Positions 1 to 8,346 are shown, numbered from the stretch's first letter. The stretch is DNA of 64,000 nt from Murdochiella vaginalis (GCF_900119705.1 NZ_LT632322.1:186001-250000), one strand, 5' to 3'. Made by a program: numbers and translations. Notes: generated by a model from the letters alone, not told the origin.

Positions 1-1
1 G

Positions 2-100
2 CAATCCGAACCTTCTTCGGCGGATCGCTGCACCGCGCCGCATCGTGGCCAAGCCGAAAAGGCAGAGGCAACGCTAAAAACGCCAAAGGAGAAAAAATGA
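2..100 (+). CDS. 3' end of an upstream gene (partial, uncertain)
   Basis: An open frame enters from the left edge and ends in TGA that overlaps the ATG of the next gene as ATGA. The 32 visible codons encode a polar, Lys/Ala/Glu-rich tail with no recognisable domain. The only support is the coupled stop/start arrangement, typical of operons here. A second frame is also open to the edge, so this may be non-coding. Confidence 0.3.
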   Translation, partial: QSEPSSADRCTAPHRGQAEKAEATLKTPKEKK

Positions 101-1026
101 AATCGGATCCATCTCCTCTTTCGACAGCGCAAAAGCCGTTAGAAGTGACCTATCCGGATGAGGGAGCGCAACCGCAGGCGATTTTGCTTCGCCTGATCAA
201 AGGAACCCTGGTCGGTATCGGTGCCATTTTGCCGGGGCTTTCCGGCGGTGTGCTTTCGGTGATTTTCGGCATCTATCAACCGATGATCGCTTTTCTGTCC
301 AATATTCGCCGAGATTTTATGCGCAATGTACGCTATTTCCTGCCCATCGGACTGGGCGGCCTGCTCGGCGTTTTTCTGTTCTCGATTTTCGTTGAAAAAG
401 CGTTCGGTCGATATTCCGCGCAATTTGTATGCCTGTTTTTAGGCTTTGTGATCGGCACCTTTCCGAGCCTCTATCGACAGGCGGGAAAAGAAGGACGCTC
501 TTCGTCGGATCGCGTACTTCTGGCCATCTGTGCGGCGGGGATTTTTCTACTCATGTCGTTCGGATCCCATCTTCCGCAGGTCACGCCGAATCCGCTGGTT
601 TGGCTTCTTTCCGGCGTCTTAGTTGCCTTCGGCTTTATCATTCCGGGGATGAGCCCATCCAACTTTTTGATCTACTTCGGTCTGTATGACAAGATGGCGG
701 CCTCCATTGCGGCCTTCGATTTCGGCATGCTCATTCCGTTTGCTGTCGGTGCCGTCCTATGCATTCTGCTCTTTTCAAAAGTCGTCGCCTGGCAATTTCG
801 CCATCACTACGCACCGATGTTTCATGCCATCTTAGGCATGGTGGTCGGCTCCACGCTGGGAATTTTCCCGGCGATCCTTTTTCCCGCACTGACACCGGAA
901 GGCCTTGCCACAGCGCAGTTGAGTCTTCCTGTGGCCATACTTTTTGGCCTCGGCATGCTTCTCGTCGGTATAGGGATCAGCTATCAATTCAGTAAATTAG
1001 AAGAAAAGGTGAATTATGAACGATGA
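97..1026 (+). CDS. DUF368 membrane protein, probable polyprenyl-phosphate (C55-P) translocase
   Basis: The 309-residue polytopic membrane protein has about eight hydrophobic segments. Two related motifs, ILPGLSGG near residue 45 and IIPGMSPS near residue 185, suggest an internally duplicated fold. This is the DUF368 pattern. Members of DUF368 (PopT) have been shown to return undecaprenyl phosphate across the membrane for peptidoglycan and teichoic acid synthesis. The start is set by AAAGGAG just upstream. The 3' end overlaps the next gene by 11 bases, so the two are translationally coupled. UppP, which makes C55-P, lies 8 kb away. The specific substrate is inferred from the family. Confidence 0.85.
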   Translation: MKSDPSPLSTAQKPLEVTYPDEGAQPQAILLRLIKGTLVGIGAILPGLSGGVLSVIFGIYQPMIAFLSNIRRDFMRNVRYFLPIGLGGLLGVFLFSIFVEKAFGRYSAQFVCLFLGFVIGTFPSLYRQAGKEGRSSSDRVLLAICAAGIFLLMSFGSHLPQVTPNPLVWLLSGVLVAFGFIIPGMSPSNFLIYFGLYDKMAASIAAFDFGMLIPFAVGAVLCILLFSKVVAWQFRHHYAPMFHAILGMVVGSTLGIFPAILFPALTPEGLATAQLSLPVAILFGLGMLLVGIGISYQFSKLEEKVNYER

Positions 1027-1960
1027 AACACGATTGGCCGTATTGATCGACGCAGAGAATATCTCGCCGAAATACATTCAGGTCATTTTTGACGAAGTAT
1101 CCAATTACGGGGTCTCCACCTATCGCCGCATCTACGGCGACTGGACCAGTACCCGCAATAACCGCTGGAAAGAAGTGCTTTTGGATAATTCCATAACGCC
1201 CATCCAGCAATACAGCTATACGGAAGGCAAAAATTCTTCCGATTCCGCCATGATTATCGATGCCATGGATATCCTCTACACGCTTTCTGTGGACGGCTAT
1301 GTCCTGGTCTCCTCCGACAGCGACTTTACGAGGCTGGCCTCCCGCCTTCGCGAATCCGGCATGACTGTCATCGGCATGGGCGAAAGCAAGACGCCGAACG
1401 CGTTTATTTCCGCATGCAATACATTTAAGTATTTGGATATTCTTTTTGCCTCGCTTGCCAATGCAGAAGAAGAGGAAGAAAATCACGAGGATTCGAAAAC
1501 GGCCAAAAGTAAGTCCGGCCGTAGTGCCGCTTCTGCACAGGAGCACGCGGCGACCTCTTCCAAATCGGAAGAAAAAGCTGCAGCAGCAGAAAACGGATCC
1601 ATGACGCCGGCAAAAGGAGCCACCGTTTTAACGCGCAAGGAATGGAAAAAAGATCATGCGCAGGCGACAACCGCGAAACGAAACGGGAAGCGCGAAGTGC
1701 CCCGTCCGCAGACTACCATTCTTTCTGTACGCAAAGCACTACGCAGTATTGTGCGCGAAAATTCCGACGAAGAAGATTGGATCTCGTTGGCGAATTTGGG
1801 CAACCAGCTTTCCAAGCGCTTCCCCGATTTTGACGTGCGAAACTACGGCCACCAAAAATTGGTCACCTTCATTGAATCTTTTCATGAATTCGAAGTCGCC
1901 CATCGACCGGTATCGGAGTTTGGCGACAAACAGCTTTTTGTGCGCCTGCGCAAGAAATAG
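1016..1960 (+). CDS. NYN-domain RNase-like protein with C-terminal OST-HTH/LOTUS domain
   Basis: Residues 1-145 match the NYN (PIN-like) nuclease fold: LIDAENI near residue 10, a central Ser-Asp-rich strand, and SSDSDF near residue 100 supply the acidic residues expected at a metal site. A Lys/Ala/Glu-rich linker of about 90 residues follows. The last 75 residues (from about TTILSVRKAL) resemble an OST-HTH/LOTUS RNA-binding winged helix. The architecture is the common bacterial NYN-LOTUS type, thought to act on RNA; the substrate is unknown. It overlaps the DUF368 gene by 11 bases. It converges with the peptidase gene to its right. Confidence 0.85.
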   Translation: MNDETRLAVLIDAENISPKYIQVIFDEVSNYGVSTYRRIYGDWTSTRNNRWKEVLLDNSITPIQQYSYTEGKNSSDSAMIIDAMDILYTLSVDGYVLVSSDSDFTRLASRLRESGMTVIGMGESKTPNAFISACNTFKYLDILFASLANAEEEEENHEDSKTAKSKSGRSAASAQEHAATSSKSEEKAAAAENGSMTPAKGATVLTRKEWKKDHAQATTAKRNGKREVPRPQTTILSVRKALRSIVRENSDEEDWISLANLGNQLSKRFPDFDVRNYGHQKLVTFIESFHEFEVAHRPVSEFGDKQLFVRLRKK

Positions 1961-1992
1961 GCTTGCGGTCGGCTACAGCGTGGTACACCTCT

Positions 1993-2496
1993 TCACCCTA
2001 AAAAGTTTGCAGGCGGCCGCTCCGGAAGGTGCATTCGACAGCCTTTTTTCTGCATTTCATGTAATTTCACCAGAAGCAGGTTGATGTCCGTCGAAAGCAT
2101 TTTCGCCATCGTCACAATATCGTAGCCTTCATTGGACAAGGCTTGCACCTCTTCTTCATCCAGCAACAGGTGCGCCGCAAAAACGTTCGCCTCATACTCT
2201 TCTCGCTCGCTCATGTTGAGCAGCGTAAACGGCACGAAATCGCGCACCCCGTCCTCTTCTCCTTCGTGAAGCAGCGTATGGCCCAGCTCATGGGCCAAAA
2301 TAATACGGCGGCGGGGCTCTTCAAGCGCAGCATTCAGAAAAATGCATGGTTTTCCGTCAATGCGTGCCACCATGCCGCCAAGCTGGTGAAAATCGCTGCG
2401 TTCGTAGAGACGAATGCCCATGGCGCGCACAATCTCTTCGGGGTCCTTGCTCTGATATTCGATTTTCAGGCGTTTTACGCATTCTTCAATCGACAT
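1993..2496 (-). CDS. ImmA/IrrE-family metallopeptidase
   Basis: The 167-residue protein contains the gluzincin motif HELGH (in ILAHELGHTLLH) and a downstream EYEANVFAAHLLL helix that supplies the third zinc ligand. These are the hallmarks of the ImmA/IrrE (COG2856) family, whose members cleave partner XRE repressors when activated. I chose the ATG giving MSIEECVKRL because the longer open frame adds an Arg/Pro-rich stretch that reads through an intergenic hairpin. The ribosome site for this start is weak. It lies 52 bases downstream of an XRE repressor gene on the same strand, the classic substrate-protease pair. A Cys/Met-rich tail follows the catalytic domain. Confidence 0.9.
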   Translation of the reverse strand: MSIEECVKRLKIEYQSKDPEEIVRAMGIRLYERSDFHQLGGMVARIDGKPCIFLNAALEEPRRRIILAHELGHTLLHEGEEDGVRDFVPFTLLNMSEREEYEANVFAAHLLLDEEEVQALSNEGYDIVTMAKMLSTDINLLLVKLHEMQKKGCRMHLPERPPANFLG

Positions 2497-2518
2497 CCTG
2501 ATCCACTTTCTACCGAAA

Positions 2519-2550
2519 ACGATCGCTCCTTGAGCGGTCGTTCGTTTTTT
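2519..2550. terminator. Hairpin between XRE repressor and peptidase genes
   Basis: Two 10-base arms, ACGATCGCTC and GAGCGGTCGT, enclose a three-base loop. On the + strand the stem has one G-U pair and is followed by six T; on the - strand the same position is an A-C mismatch and the T-run is short. It could stop rightward antisense transcription, or partly attenuate leftward transcription from the repressor gene into the peptidase gene. Confidence 0.55.
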
Positions 2551-2923
2551 AGTTCTCTTTTCGTGCCTCCCAATACGCCTCCTGCAGCGCACGCATGACG
2601 GCATCCTTATCCTCTTCGGAAAGCGTTCCGCCGGAAAACATGGCGCGCGCCTGCCGAAGGAGGCGAGACACTTCCTCTTCCTGTTCCGTGGCGGAAGATG
2701 TCTTGGGAAAGGCAGAATCTTCCTCATGCTCGGTATACAAATAATTCACATCCACAGAAAATAAGGCCGCCAGCGTCGTATACGTCCTTCGCTGTTTGGG
2801 ATAACTTTGGCCCCGCTCATAGCTGACCACGGTACGGGTTGAAACATGCAGGCGTTCCGCCAGTTCTTTTTGCGTCCAGCCCTGTTTTTCGCGCAGCGCT
2901 TTCACCTTTTCACCGAATGTCAT
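2549..2923 (-). CDS. XRE-family repressor, probable ImmA substrate
   Basis: The 124-residue protein opens with a canonical XRE helix-turn-helix (residues 1-60, with QKELAERLHVSTRTVVSYERG). A short acidic linker and a C-terminal helical segment that could mediate dimerisation follow. The ribosome site GAAAGGAGAGAG precedes the ATG. The same-strand neighbour is an ImmA/IrrE-like peptidase, and the gene is divergent from a Y-family DNA polymerase. Three copies of an AGGAAGAT dyad lie in the shared intergenic region. This suggests it represses both its own operon and the polymerase. The family analogy is ImmR/ImmA and DdrO/IrrE; the damage link is inferred. Confidence 0.9.
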   Translation of the reverse strand: MTFGEKVKALREKQGWTQKELAERLHVSTRTVVSYERGQSYPKQRRTYTTLAALFSVDVNYLYTEHEEDSAFPKTSSATEQEEEVSRLLRQARAMFSGGTLSEEDKDAVMRALQEAYWEARKEN

Positions 2924-2941
2924 GCTCTCTCTCCTTTCGAT

Positions 2942-3022
2942 AGGAAGATAATGTTCATCTTTTTCTTGACAAAGGAAGATTATTTTCCTATACTGGCTCT
3001 ACAGTAGGAAGATGATCTTCCT
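2942..3022. promoter_or_regulatory. Three tandem dyad operators for the XRE repressor
   Basis: Three 17-base sites share AGGAAGAT-N-ATCTTCCT symmetry: 2942-2958 (imperfect right half), 2973-2989 (one mismatch) and 3006-3022 (perfect). Their spacings are 31 and 33 bases, close to three helical turns, so they lie on one face of the helix. The middle site fills the spacer of the polymerase promoter. The left site overlaps the likely -10 of the leftward repressor promoter. This geometry is what cooperative repression of both divergent promoters would need. Confidence 0.85.
2966..2994 (+). promoter_or_regulatory. Sigma-A promoter for the Y-family polymerase gene
   Basis: TTGACA at 2966-2971 and TATACT at 2989-2994 are separated by 17 bases, which is near consensus. 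The middle XRE operator occupies the spacer exactly, so repressor binding should block RNA polymerase. The transcript would start near 3001 and carry a leader of about 100 bases before the polymerase ATG. Confidence 0.85.
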
Positions 3023-3099
3023 TTATTGTACGCGCTTCACATGCTGTGTCAAGGGCGATTTGGCACTTTCCGGGTTTTCATCGGAAGAGAGGAAGAACG

Positions 3100-4410
3100 A
3101 TGCGCCGACAAATTCTTCATGTGGATATGAACAGCTTCTATGCTTCCGTCGAACAGGCGTTTGACCCGTCCTTGCGCGGCAAAGCCATGGCTGTCACCGG
3201 AGCCGCCGAAAAGCGCCATGGCATCATTTTGGCCAAATCCCCGGAAGCCAAAGCGAAAGGAGTACAAACCGGTGAGGTCATCTGGCAGGCGAAGCAGAAA
3301 TGCCCCGAACTGATTACAGTTGAGGCGCATTTCGAGCGTTACCAGCTGTATTCCCGTCTCGCCCGAAGCATATATCTGGAATACACCGATCGCGTTGAAC
3401 CGTACGGATTGGATGAATGCTGGATGGACGTATCCGGCTCCTTCCGACTATTTGGTGACGGCTGGACCATTGCGGCAGCCATCCGCAAGCGCATTCGTCG
3501 AGAACTCGGCGTAACGGTATCCATCGGCATAAGCGATAATAAGGTGTTTGCCAAGTTGGGCAGCGATCTGCGCAAACCCGATGCCCAAACACGCCTGGAT
3601 GCCTCCAATTTTCGCGAGCGCGTATGGCCTCTTCCCGTAAGCGATCTGCTCTTTGTCGGCCGCCAGACCACCAAGGCGCTGCTCTCCTTTGGCATCACCA
3701 CCATCGGTGAACTGGCCAATGCCGATACGCAGCTGATTGCGCATCGCTTTCATCGAAACGGCATAAAATTGCAGCAAGCGGCACAGGGAAAAGACACCGA
3801 GCCGGTTCTTCCTTACGGCATGCGACCCATTGCCAAAAGCATAAGCTGTGGCACCACCTTTCCCCGCGACTTATACACAGAAGAAGATATTACCATCGCT
3901 TTGCTTGACTTGGCGGATCACGTGCAATCTCGCCTGATTGATGCCGGCCTCCGCGCCGAGGGGCTTGGCGTGTGGGCTCGTGACCGCCGACTGGTGATCA
4001 CCCATGCCACGGACTCTCTTCCCTATCCCACGCAGAGCGCGCAGACTCTTGCGCGCTATGCGCTGCCTTTGGCGCGATCTCTTTTTGATCCGCAAAACCC
4101 GCTTCGTTCCCTTACGCTTTGCGCCACCGCCCTTCGTCCGGCCAAAGAAGCCGTGCAAACACTGCTGTTTTCGGATATTGTCCGGCACGATAAATGGGAA
4201 CGCGTGGCAGATACGGTTGAAGAATTGCGGACACGCTATGGGAAGCGGGCGATCGGGCCAGCTACGCTTTCTTCGTTGGCCCTGGCTGATCTGGATGCCC
4301 CGCGCGCGCCCATGCCGCTTTATCTTTCCGCCTGTCATGCCCTGCACAACACACAAGACAAAGGCAAAACGGGATATTCTTCTTTGATAAACGAAACAAA
4401 GATCGGATAA
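3100..4410 (+). CDS. dinB: Y-family DNA polymerase (DinB/Pol IV type)
   Basis: The 436-residue protein starts MRRQILHVDMNSFYASVEQ, carrying the first catalytic aspartate. YGLDECWMDVSG near residue 107 carries the second acidic pair. A helix-hairpin-helix region (DLLFVGRQTTKALLSFGI) and a little-finger domain follow. These enzymes copy past damaged template with low fidelity. The ATG is preceded by AGAGAGGAAG; an upstream in-frame GTG is rejected because it lies too near the transcription start and lacks a ribosome site. The promoter is embedded in three XRE operators, so expression is expected to be switched on when the divergent repressor is cleaved. Confidence 0.93.
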   Translation: MRRQILHVDMNSFYASVEQAFDPSLRGKAMAVTGAAEKRHGIILAKSPEAKAKGVQTGEVIWQAKQKCPELITVEAHFERYQLYSRLARSIYLEYTDRVEPYGLDECWMDVSGSFRLFGDGWTIAAAIRKRIRRELGVTVSIGISDNKVFAKLGSDLRKPDAQTRLDASNFRERVWPLPVSDLLFVGRQTTKALLSFGITTIGELANADTQLIAHRFHRNGIKLQQAAQGKDTEPVLPYGMRPIAKSISCGTTFPRDLYTEEDITIALLDLADHVQSRLIDAGLRAEGLGVWARDRRLVITHATDSLPYPTQSAQTLARYALPLARSLFDPQNPLRSLTLCATALRPAKEAVQTLLFSDIVRHDKWERVADTVEELRTRYGKRAIGPATLSSLALADLDAPRAPMPLYLSACHALHNTQDKGKTGYSSLINETKIG

Positions 4411-4554
4411 CACCACATACAGGCAAAATGCGGTAAGATAACAAAGGAAATTCGAGAAGAAATACAAATCGTCATCGCCGTACGATATGGCTTTGTGATG
4501 CGATGGCGTCAAAGCGAACGCGGTTCGCGAAAAACCGAGCGAGAGGAGCCCGCC

Positions 4555-5475
4555 GTGATTTATACCGTAACATTAAATCCTTCCGTAGACTTCATCAGTC
4601 GCGTAGAGAACATGCGCGTCGGCGAAATCAATTATTCCACCGAAGACCGGATGGTTGCCGGAGGCCGAGCCTTGATGGTCTCCCGTATTTTGCATACATT
4701 AAGCATTCCCACGACCGCTACCGGCTTTATAGGAGGACACACCGGTTCCTATATTGAAGAAGAGCTGGATCGCGAAGGAATCTTACATGATTTCATTCGT
4801 ACCAAGAGCAACACGCGACTGAACATGTCTCTTTTTGTGGATGCTGTCGAAACACGCATCCTGGGGCGTGGCGGAGAAATCCAATCGAGCGAGGTCAACG
4901 ATCTGCTCTATTACCTCTCCCGCATTCGGGAAGGGGATTATCTCGTCGTTGCGGGATCGCTTCCTCCACGTATGGACAATGATATTTATGAACGGATGTT
5001 TGATATTGCCACGGTAAACGGTGCAGCGTTTTTGCCCATCATCGCACCCGAGCCATTAAAAAAAGCGCTGGTTAAAAAGCCTCTCTTAATTGCACCGACC
5101 ATGAAGGAGCTCTGCACACTTTTTTCCGTCGACGAAATCCGTCCAAAAGAAGTGGTGAACTACGCCAAACAGCTTCTTTCCGAAGGTGCCCAGAATGTGC
5201 TCATTAACCGCGAGCGCGCCGGCTCACTCTTTGTGACCGCGGATGGTGAAGTCTATCAGGCGGAAGGTCCACAAGGATCCATTGTTTCGGCAACCTATAC
5301 CAATATGGCGCTCATTGCCGGCTTCATCGGTAACTATATGCGCTCAAACGACGCAAAAAAAGCGTTCCCATCTGCGCAAGGGTGTGCCAATGCCACCTAT
5401 GCCGTAGAAACGCTGCCTTCGCTTGCTACCATTCGTCAAGCTGTTGCCGCAGTACAGGTTACTCGCCTGGCGTAA
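4555..5475 (+). CDS. PfkB-fold protein related to 1-phosphofructokinase, probably catalytically inactive
   Basis: The 306-residue protein matches FruK/LacC-type kinases along its length (opening IYTVTLNPSVDFISRV, then VVAGSLPP and APTMKELCTLF). Two key motifs are degenerate. The substrate-binding GGKGINV is GGRALMV (residues 36-42). The anion-hole and catalytic-base motif GAGD is replaced by YTNM (residues 248-251), so the catalytic Asp is lost. The reading frame is intact, which argues for a retained non-kinase role such as sugar-phosphate sensing. The GTG start follows GAGAGGAG. The 3' end overlaps the convergent DUF951 gene by 17 bases. Fold assignment is firm; lack of kinase activity is inferred. 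Confidence 0.8.
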   Translation: MIYTVTLNPSVDFISRVENMRVGEINYSTEDRMVAGGRALMVSRILHTLSIPTTATGFIGGHTGSYIEEELDREGILHDFIRTKSNTRLNMSLFVDAVETRILGRGGEIQSSEVNDLLYYLSRIREGDYLVVAGSLPPRMDNDIYERMFDIATVNGAAFLPIIAPEPLKKALVKKPLLIAPTMKELCTLFSVDEIRPKEVVNYAKQLLSEGAQNVLINRERAGSLFVTADGEVYQAEGPQGSIVSATYTNMALIAGFIGNYMRSNDAKKAFPSAQGCANATYAVETLPSLATIRQAVAAVQVTRLA

Positions 5476-5692
5476 TCGAAGCATCCGTATGCACCGAAAC
5501 GAAACGACCGTCCTGCTCACGGATGCGGCGCGCGCGTTTTTCCCATTCGCTTCGGCGCATCCATAGCTCCTGGCCGCAGCCATTGCAACGCAAGTGAATT
5601 TCCGGGCCTGTGCGCAGAATGGTCCATTCATTCTTTCCGCAGGCATGCGGTTTTTTCATCTGCACGACATCCCCCGATTGATAGCGGCGCAT
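5459..5692 (-). CDS. DUF951 small zinc-ribbon-like protein
   Basis: The 77-residue protein begins MRRYQSGDVVQMKKPHACG and contains HACGKNEW followed by CNGCGQELW, giving a Cys/His arrangement typical of the DUF951 (YyzM-like) family. The usual length is about 65 residues; here the tail is slightly longer. The function is unknown; zinc binding is suggested by the cysteines. AGGAGG lies five to six bases before the ATG. It is 20 bases downstream of the gene to its right on the same strand, so probably co-transcribed with it. Confidence 0.85.
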   Translation of the reverse strand: MRRYQSGDVVQMKKPHACGKNEWTILRTGPEIHLRCNGCGQELWMRRSEWEKRARRIREQDGRFVSVHTDASITPGE

Positions 5693-5712
5693 GAGTGTTC
5701 CTCCTATCCTGA

Positions 5713-6879
5713 TCAAGGCAAAACGAAGAAGGCTTCCCGATAGACCAGCATCGTCGCACCGTCTGCTTGCGGCAGCGCGCGAATGAATTCCTGCGTGTCC
5801 ACCACCTCTTTGTTTTCCCCTTTTAACGTCATCCGACGATTCTTTCCAATGACGACCATTCCGTTTTTTCCGGCAATGACTCGCAAGGGCGGAAAATCTA
5901 AGGCCGTCGTTTTGACAGCTTTTCCATCCACCGCATAGCAGGTAAGCGCTCTGCCGTCCGTCACCCAAACACCTTCTTCGTTGACTGCCATGTCCCAACC
6001 TTCCGCAAGAGGAATGGTAGTGGTAACGATGTTGTCTACCACAAAAAACAAGCGCTTTTCCTGGGAAACGACAAAACTTTTTTCTCCCGTCCAGTAAAGG
6101 CGGGTAAACGGCGTGTCGGCATGCAGTTGAAAGCGATCTTCTCCCAAAAGCGCATCCGGCGTTTCTTCCTTCTTCTCTTTCGGCTTTTCCGGAGTAACCG
6201 AGCGCAAAACCAAAACGCTTCGCACCGGTTCCTCCGCTGTCGACTGCGGCAAGGAAAACCCCGGTGCTTTTTCCACTGTGCCGGTGGTATGTATGCCTTT
6301 GGAAGAACCTTCTTCGGTCCATGCCACATACGTGTCCGTCTGCGCTAATAATCCCGGTGCACCGGCGGTTTTCTGGACCGACTGGATCGTACCTTCTTTA
6401 TCAAAGACGACAAAGCGATCTGCCTTGATACCGATCAGGGCGGCGGGCGAAAAGGCTCTCTTTTCCACCGCCATGAGCCCAAGCAGGCCGTCCTCTTGTA
6501 TCGTTTGTACTTCCTGTCCGTTTTTCGGGTTCAGCACTTGTATGCGGTGATCCTTTTGGATGAGATATACGTTATCCCCGTAAATAGGCTTGGTGTCCCG
6601 CGCAATCGGCACTTCCCAGCGCTTTCCTCCGGCGTCAAAAGCGATCAGATTTTTTCCATCGCGGAAAAAGAAGCAGCCGTCAATCGCACCGATATCCTTC
6701 CAGGAGTCCGCATAATGCAGCGCTACTTCTTTGGTGGACGCGTTTTTTCCTTTCGGCAGAAAAAAAAGAAGGAGCAGAAGCACAAGGATTCCGGCCGCTC
6801 CTGCAATAAACAGGCGTTGCCTTTGGTTCAGGCGCTTTTCTCCTCCCTCGAATTTGGTTTTTTCCGGCATCGTAATCAT
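5713..6879 (-). CDS. Membrane-anchored extracytoplasmic propeller-like protein
   Basis: A short basic cytoplasmic segment precedes one transmembrane helix (about residues 20-40, Leu-rich). The remaining 340 or so residues are extracytoplasmic, with repeated short beta motifs such as NLIAFDAGGKRWEVP and IQVLNPKNGQEVQTI. These resemble PQQ/WD-like propeller blades, as in DUF5711-type clostridial proteins. No catalytic motif is evident. I prefer the ATG at 6879 with GGGGGAG upstream over the GTG two codons earlier. The neighbours are DUF951 and a CNNM/CorC membrane protein. A scaffold or sensor role is plausible but not shown. Confidence 0.65.
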   Translation of the reverse strand: MITMPEKTKFEGGEKRLNQRQRLFIAGAAGILVLLLLLFFLPKGKNASTKEVALHYADSWKDIGAIDGCFFFRDGKNLIAFDAGGKRWEVPIARDTKPIYGDNVYLIQKDHRIQVLNPKNGQEVQTIQEDGLLGLMAVEKRAFSPAALIGIKADRFVVFDKEGTIQSVQKTAGAPGLLAQTDTYVAWTEEGSSKGIHTTGTVEKAPGFSLPQSTAEEPVRSVLVLRSVTPEKPKEKKEETPDALLGEDRFQLHADTPFTRLYWTGEKSFVVSQEKRLFFVVDNIVTTTIPLAEGWDMAVNEEGVWVTDGRALTCYAVDGKAVKTTALDFPPLRVIAGKNGMVVIGKNRRMTLKGENKEVVDTQEFIRALPQADGATMLVYREAFFVLP

Positions 6880-6957
6880 GAACACTCCCCCGCCTGTTCC
6901 CTGGCGAAAACGTTGCAGAACACGTTCCTTGCCACGAATATCGTTCGCTCCGCTTGG

Positions 6958-8346
6958 TTAGGCGTTATTTTGTTTGCGTTTTGCGCGCTCTTCTCGCTCT
7001 TTTTTCCACGCGTCGGGATCGTATTCGATGCGCACCCATTGAATGCGCTTGTTTTCGATTTTCTCGATTTTAAAACGCATTCCTTCATATTCGATAAACG
7101 GCCGTTCCTGGTCCTCCGGAATGCGTCCCATCAGGAAGAAAAGCAAACCGCCGAGTGTATCGTAATCTTCCGTCTCTTCATCAAAATCCGACTCGGTATT
7201 ATAGTTCAATTCTTTAATGGACAACGTGCCCTTGGCATAAAACGTATTGCGGCTGATTTTCTCAATTTCCGGTTCGTCCTGATCATATTCGTCATCAATG
7301 TCGCCGACAATTTCTTCCAACACGTCCTCCATCGTGACAATGCCCGAAAATCCGCCATACTCATCAATAAGAATGGCCAAGTGAAAGTTTTCGTTGCGCA
7401 TTTCATTAAAGAGTTCATTGACATTTTTACGCTCCGGCACGAAATTAGCGGGTCGGATGATCTTTCGCAGCGAAACATGTTCAAAGCCTGTGCTATACGC
7501 TTCCTGTAAGTAATCCTTTATGTAGAGAACGCCAATGACATTGTCGATTTCATCATCGTAAACCGGAATACGCGAATAGCGAACGGAAAGCAGTTCATCA
7601 ATATATTCGGTATAGGGATCATTGACATCAATGGCGAATACTTCGGTTCTCGGGGTCATAATATCTTCCGCCGACTTGTCATCGAAGGAAATGATGGAGG
7701 TGATCATTTCGCCTTCATCACGATTGATCATGCCTTGACTTTGTCCGACCTGCACCAACGACTTAATATCCGAAAGCGTAACTTTTTCTTCGATGGCATC
7801 GATTTCGACGCCCATCAAGTGCAAAATGCTATTGGTACACCACGAAAGAAAATGCACAAAGGGTGTAAGCAGCTTGGAACTCCACCAAAGAATGCCGATC
7901 GCGCTGTCGGCGAAGTTTTCTGCATTTTGCAAGGCCAAGCGCTTGGGCACCAGTTCACCGAAAACAATGGTTAAGAGGGAAAGCAGAATGGTAATCGTAA
8001 TGGTGGCTACGCCGAGGGGGCTTGGAACACCGAAGGAGCCGATAACATCCGCCACGTATGTCGCAAGACCCGTCGCTGCACTGGCGGAGTTGAAGAATCC
8101 CGCTAAGGTAATACAAATTTGAATCATGGAAAGAAAATCCGAAGGGTCTTCCGACAGGCGCAAAATCCGACGCGCCCGCTCGTCGCCTTCGTCACGACGT
8201 TCTTTCAACCGATTGGCATCCACCGAAACCAGCGCCATTTCTGACGCGGCAAAAAACGCATTGACGACGATCAAAATGACCATCAACAACAACTGAAAAA
8301 GTAAGGCCGAACTCCCGGCTCCAGGGTCTGAGACACCTTGGTCCAT
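6958..8346 (-). CDS. CNNM/CorC (hemolysin-C-like) membrane protein with CBS pair
   Basis: The 462-residue protein has an N-terminal DUF21/CNNM membrane domain (about residues 10-200, with NAFFAASEMALVS). A tandem CBS pair (about 215-340, starting IMTPRTEVFAID) and a C-terminal CorC/HlyC domain follow (about 355-445, ending in a basic tail). Family members export or regulate Mg2+ and other cations, with the CBS pair binding Mg-ATP. AGGAGGAAAG precedes the ATG. Its uppP neighbour lies 100 bases upstream on the same strand. The ion is not deducible from the sequence. Confidence 0.9.
   Translation of the reverse strand: MDQGVSDPGAGSSALLFQLLLMVILIVVNAFFAASEMALVSVDANRLKERRDEGDERARRILRLSEDPSDFLSMIQICITLAGFFNSASAATGLATYVADVIGSFGVPSPLGVATITITILLSLLTIVFGELVPKRLALQNAENFADSAIGILWWSSKLLTPFVHFLSWCTNSILHLMGVEIDAIEEKVTLSDIKSLVQVGQSQGMINRDEGEMITSIISFDDKSAEDIMTPRTEVFAIDVNDPYTEYIDELLSVRYSRIPVYDDEIDNVIGVLYIKDYLQEAYSTGFEHVSLRKIIRPANFVPERKNVNELFNEMRNENFHLAILIDEYGGFSGIVTMEDVLEEIVGDIDDEYDQDEPEIEKISRNTFYAKGTLSIKELNYNTESDFDEETEDYDTLGGLLFFLMGRIPEDQERPFIEYEGMRFKIEKIENKRIQWVRIEYDPDAWKKEREERAKRKQNNA

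Noticed and set aside
1993-2727. Long form of the ImmA-like peptidase starting at 2727
   Set aside because: The added 77 residues are Arg/Pro/Cys-rich, overlap the XRE gene in another frame and read through the hairpin.
3046-3099. Upstream GTG start for the Y-family polymerase
   Set aside because: It would add 18 residues with no family match and lies about 45 bases from the predicted transcription start without a ribosome site.
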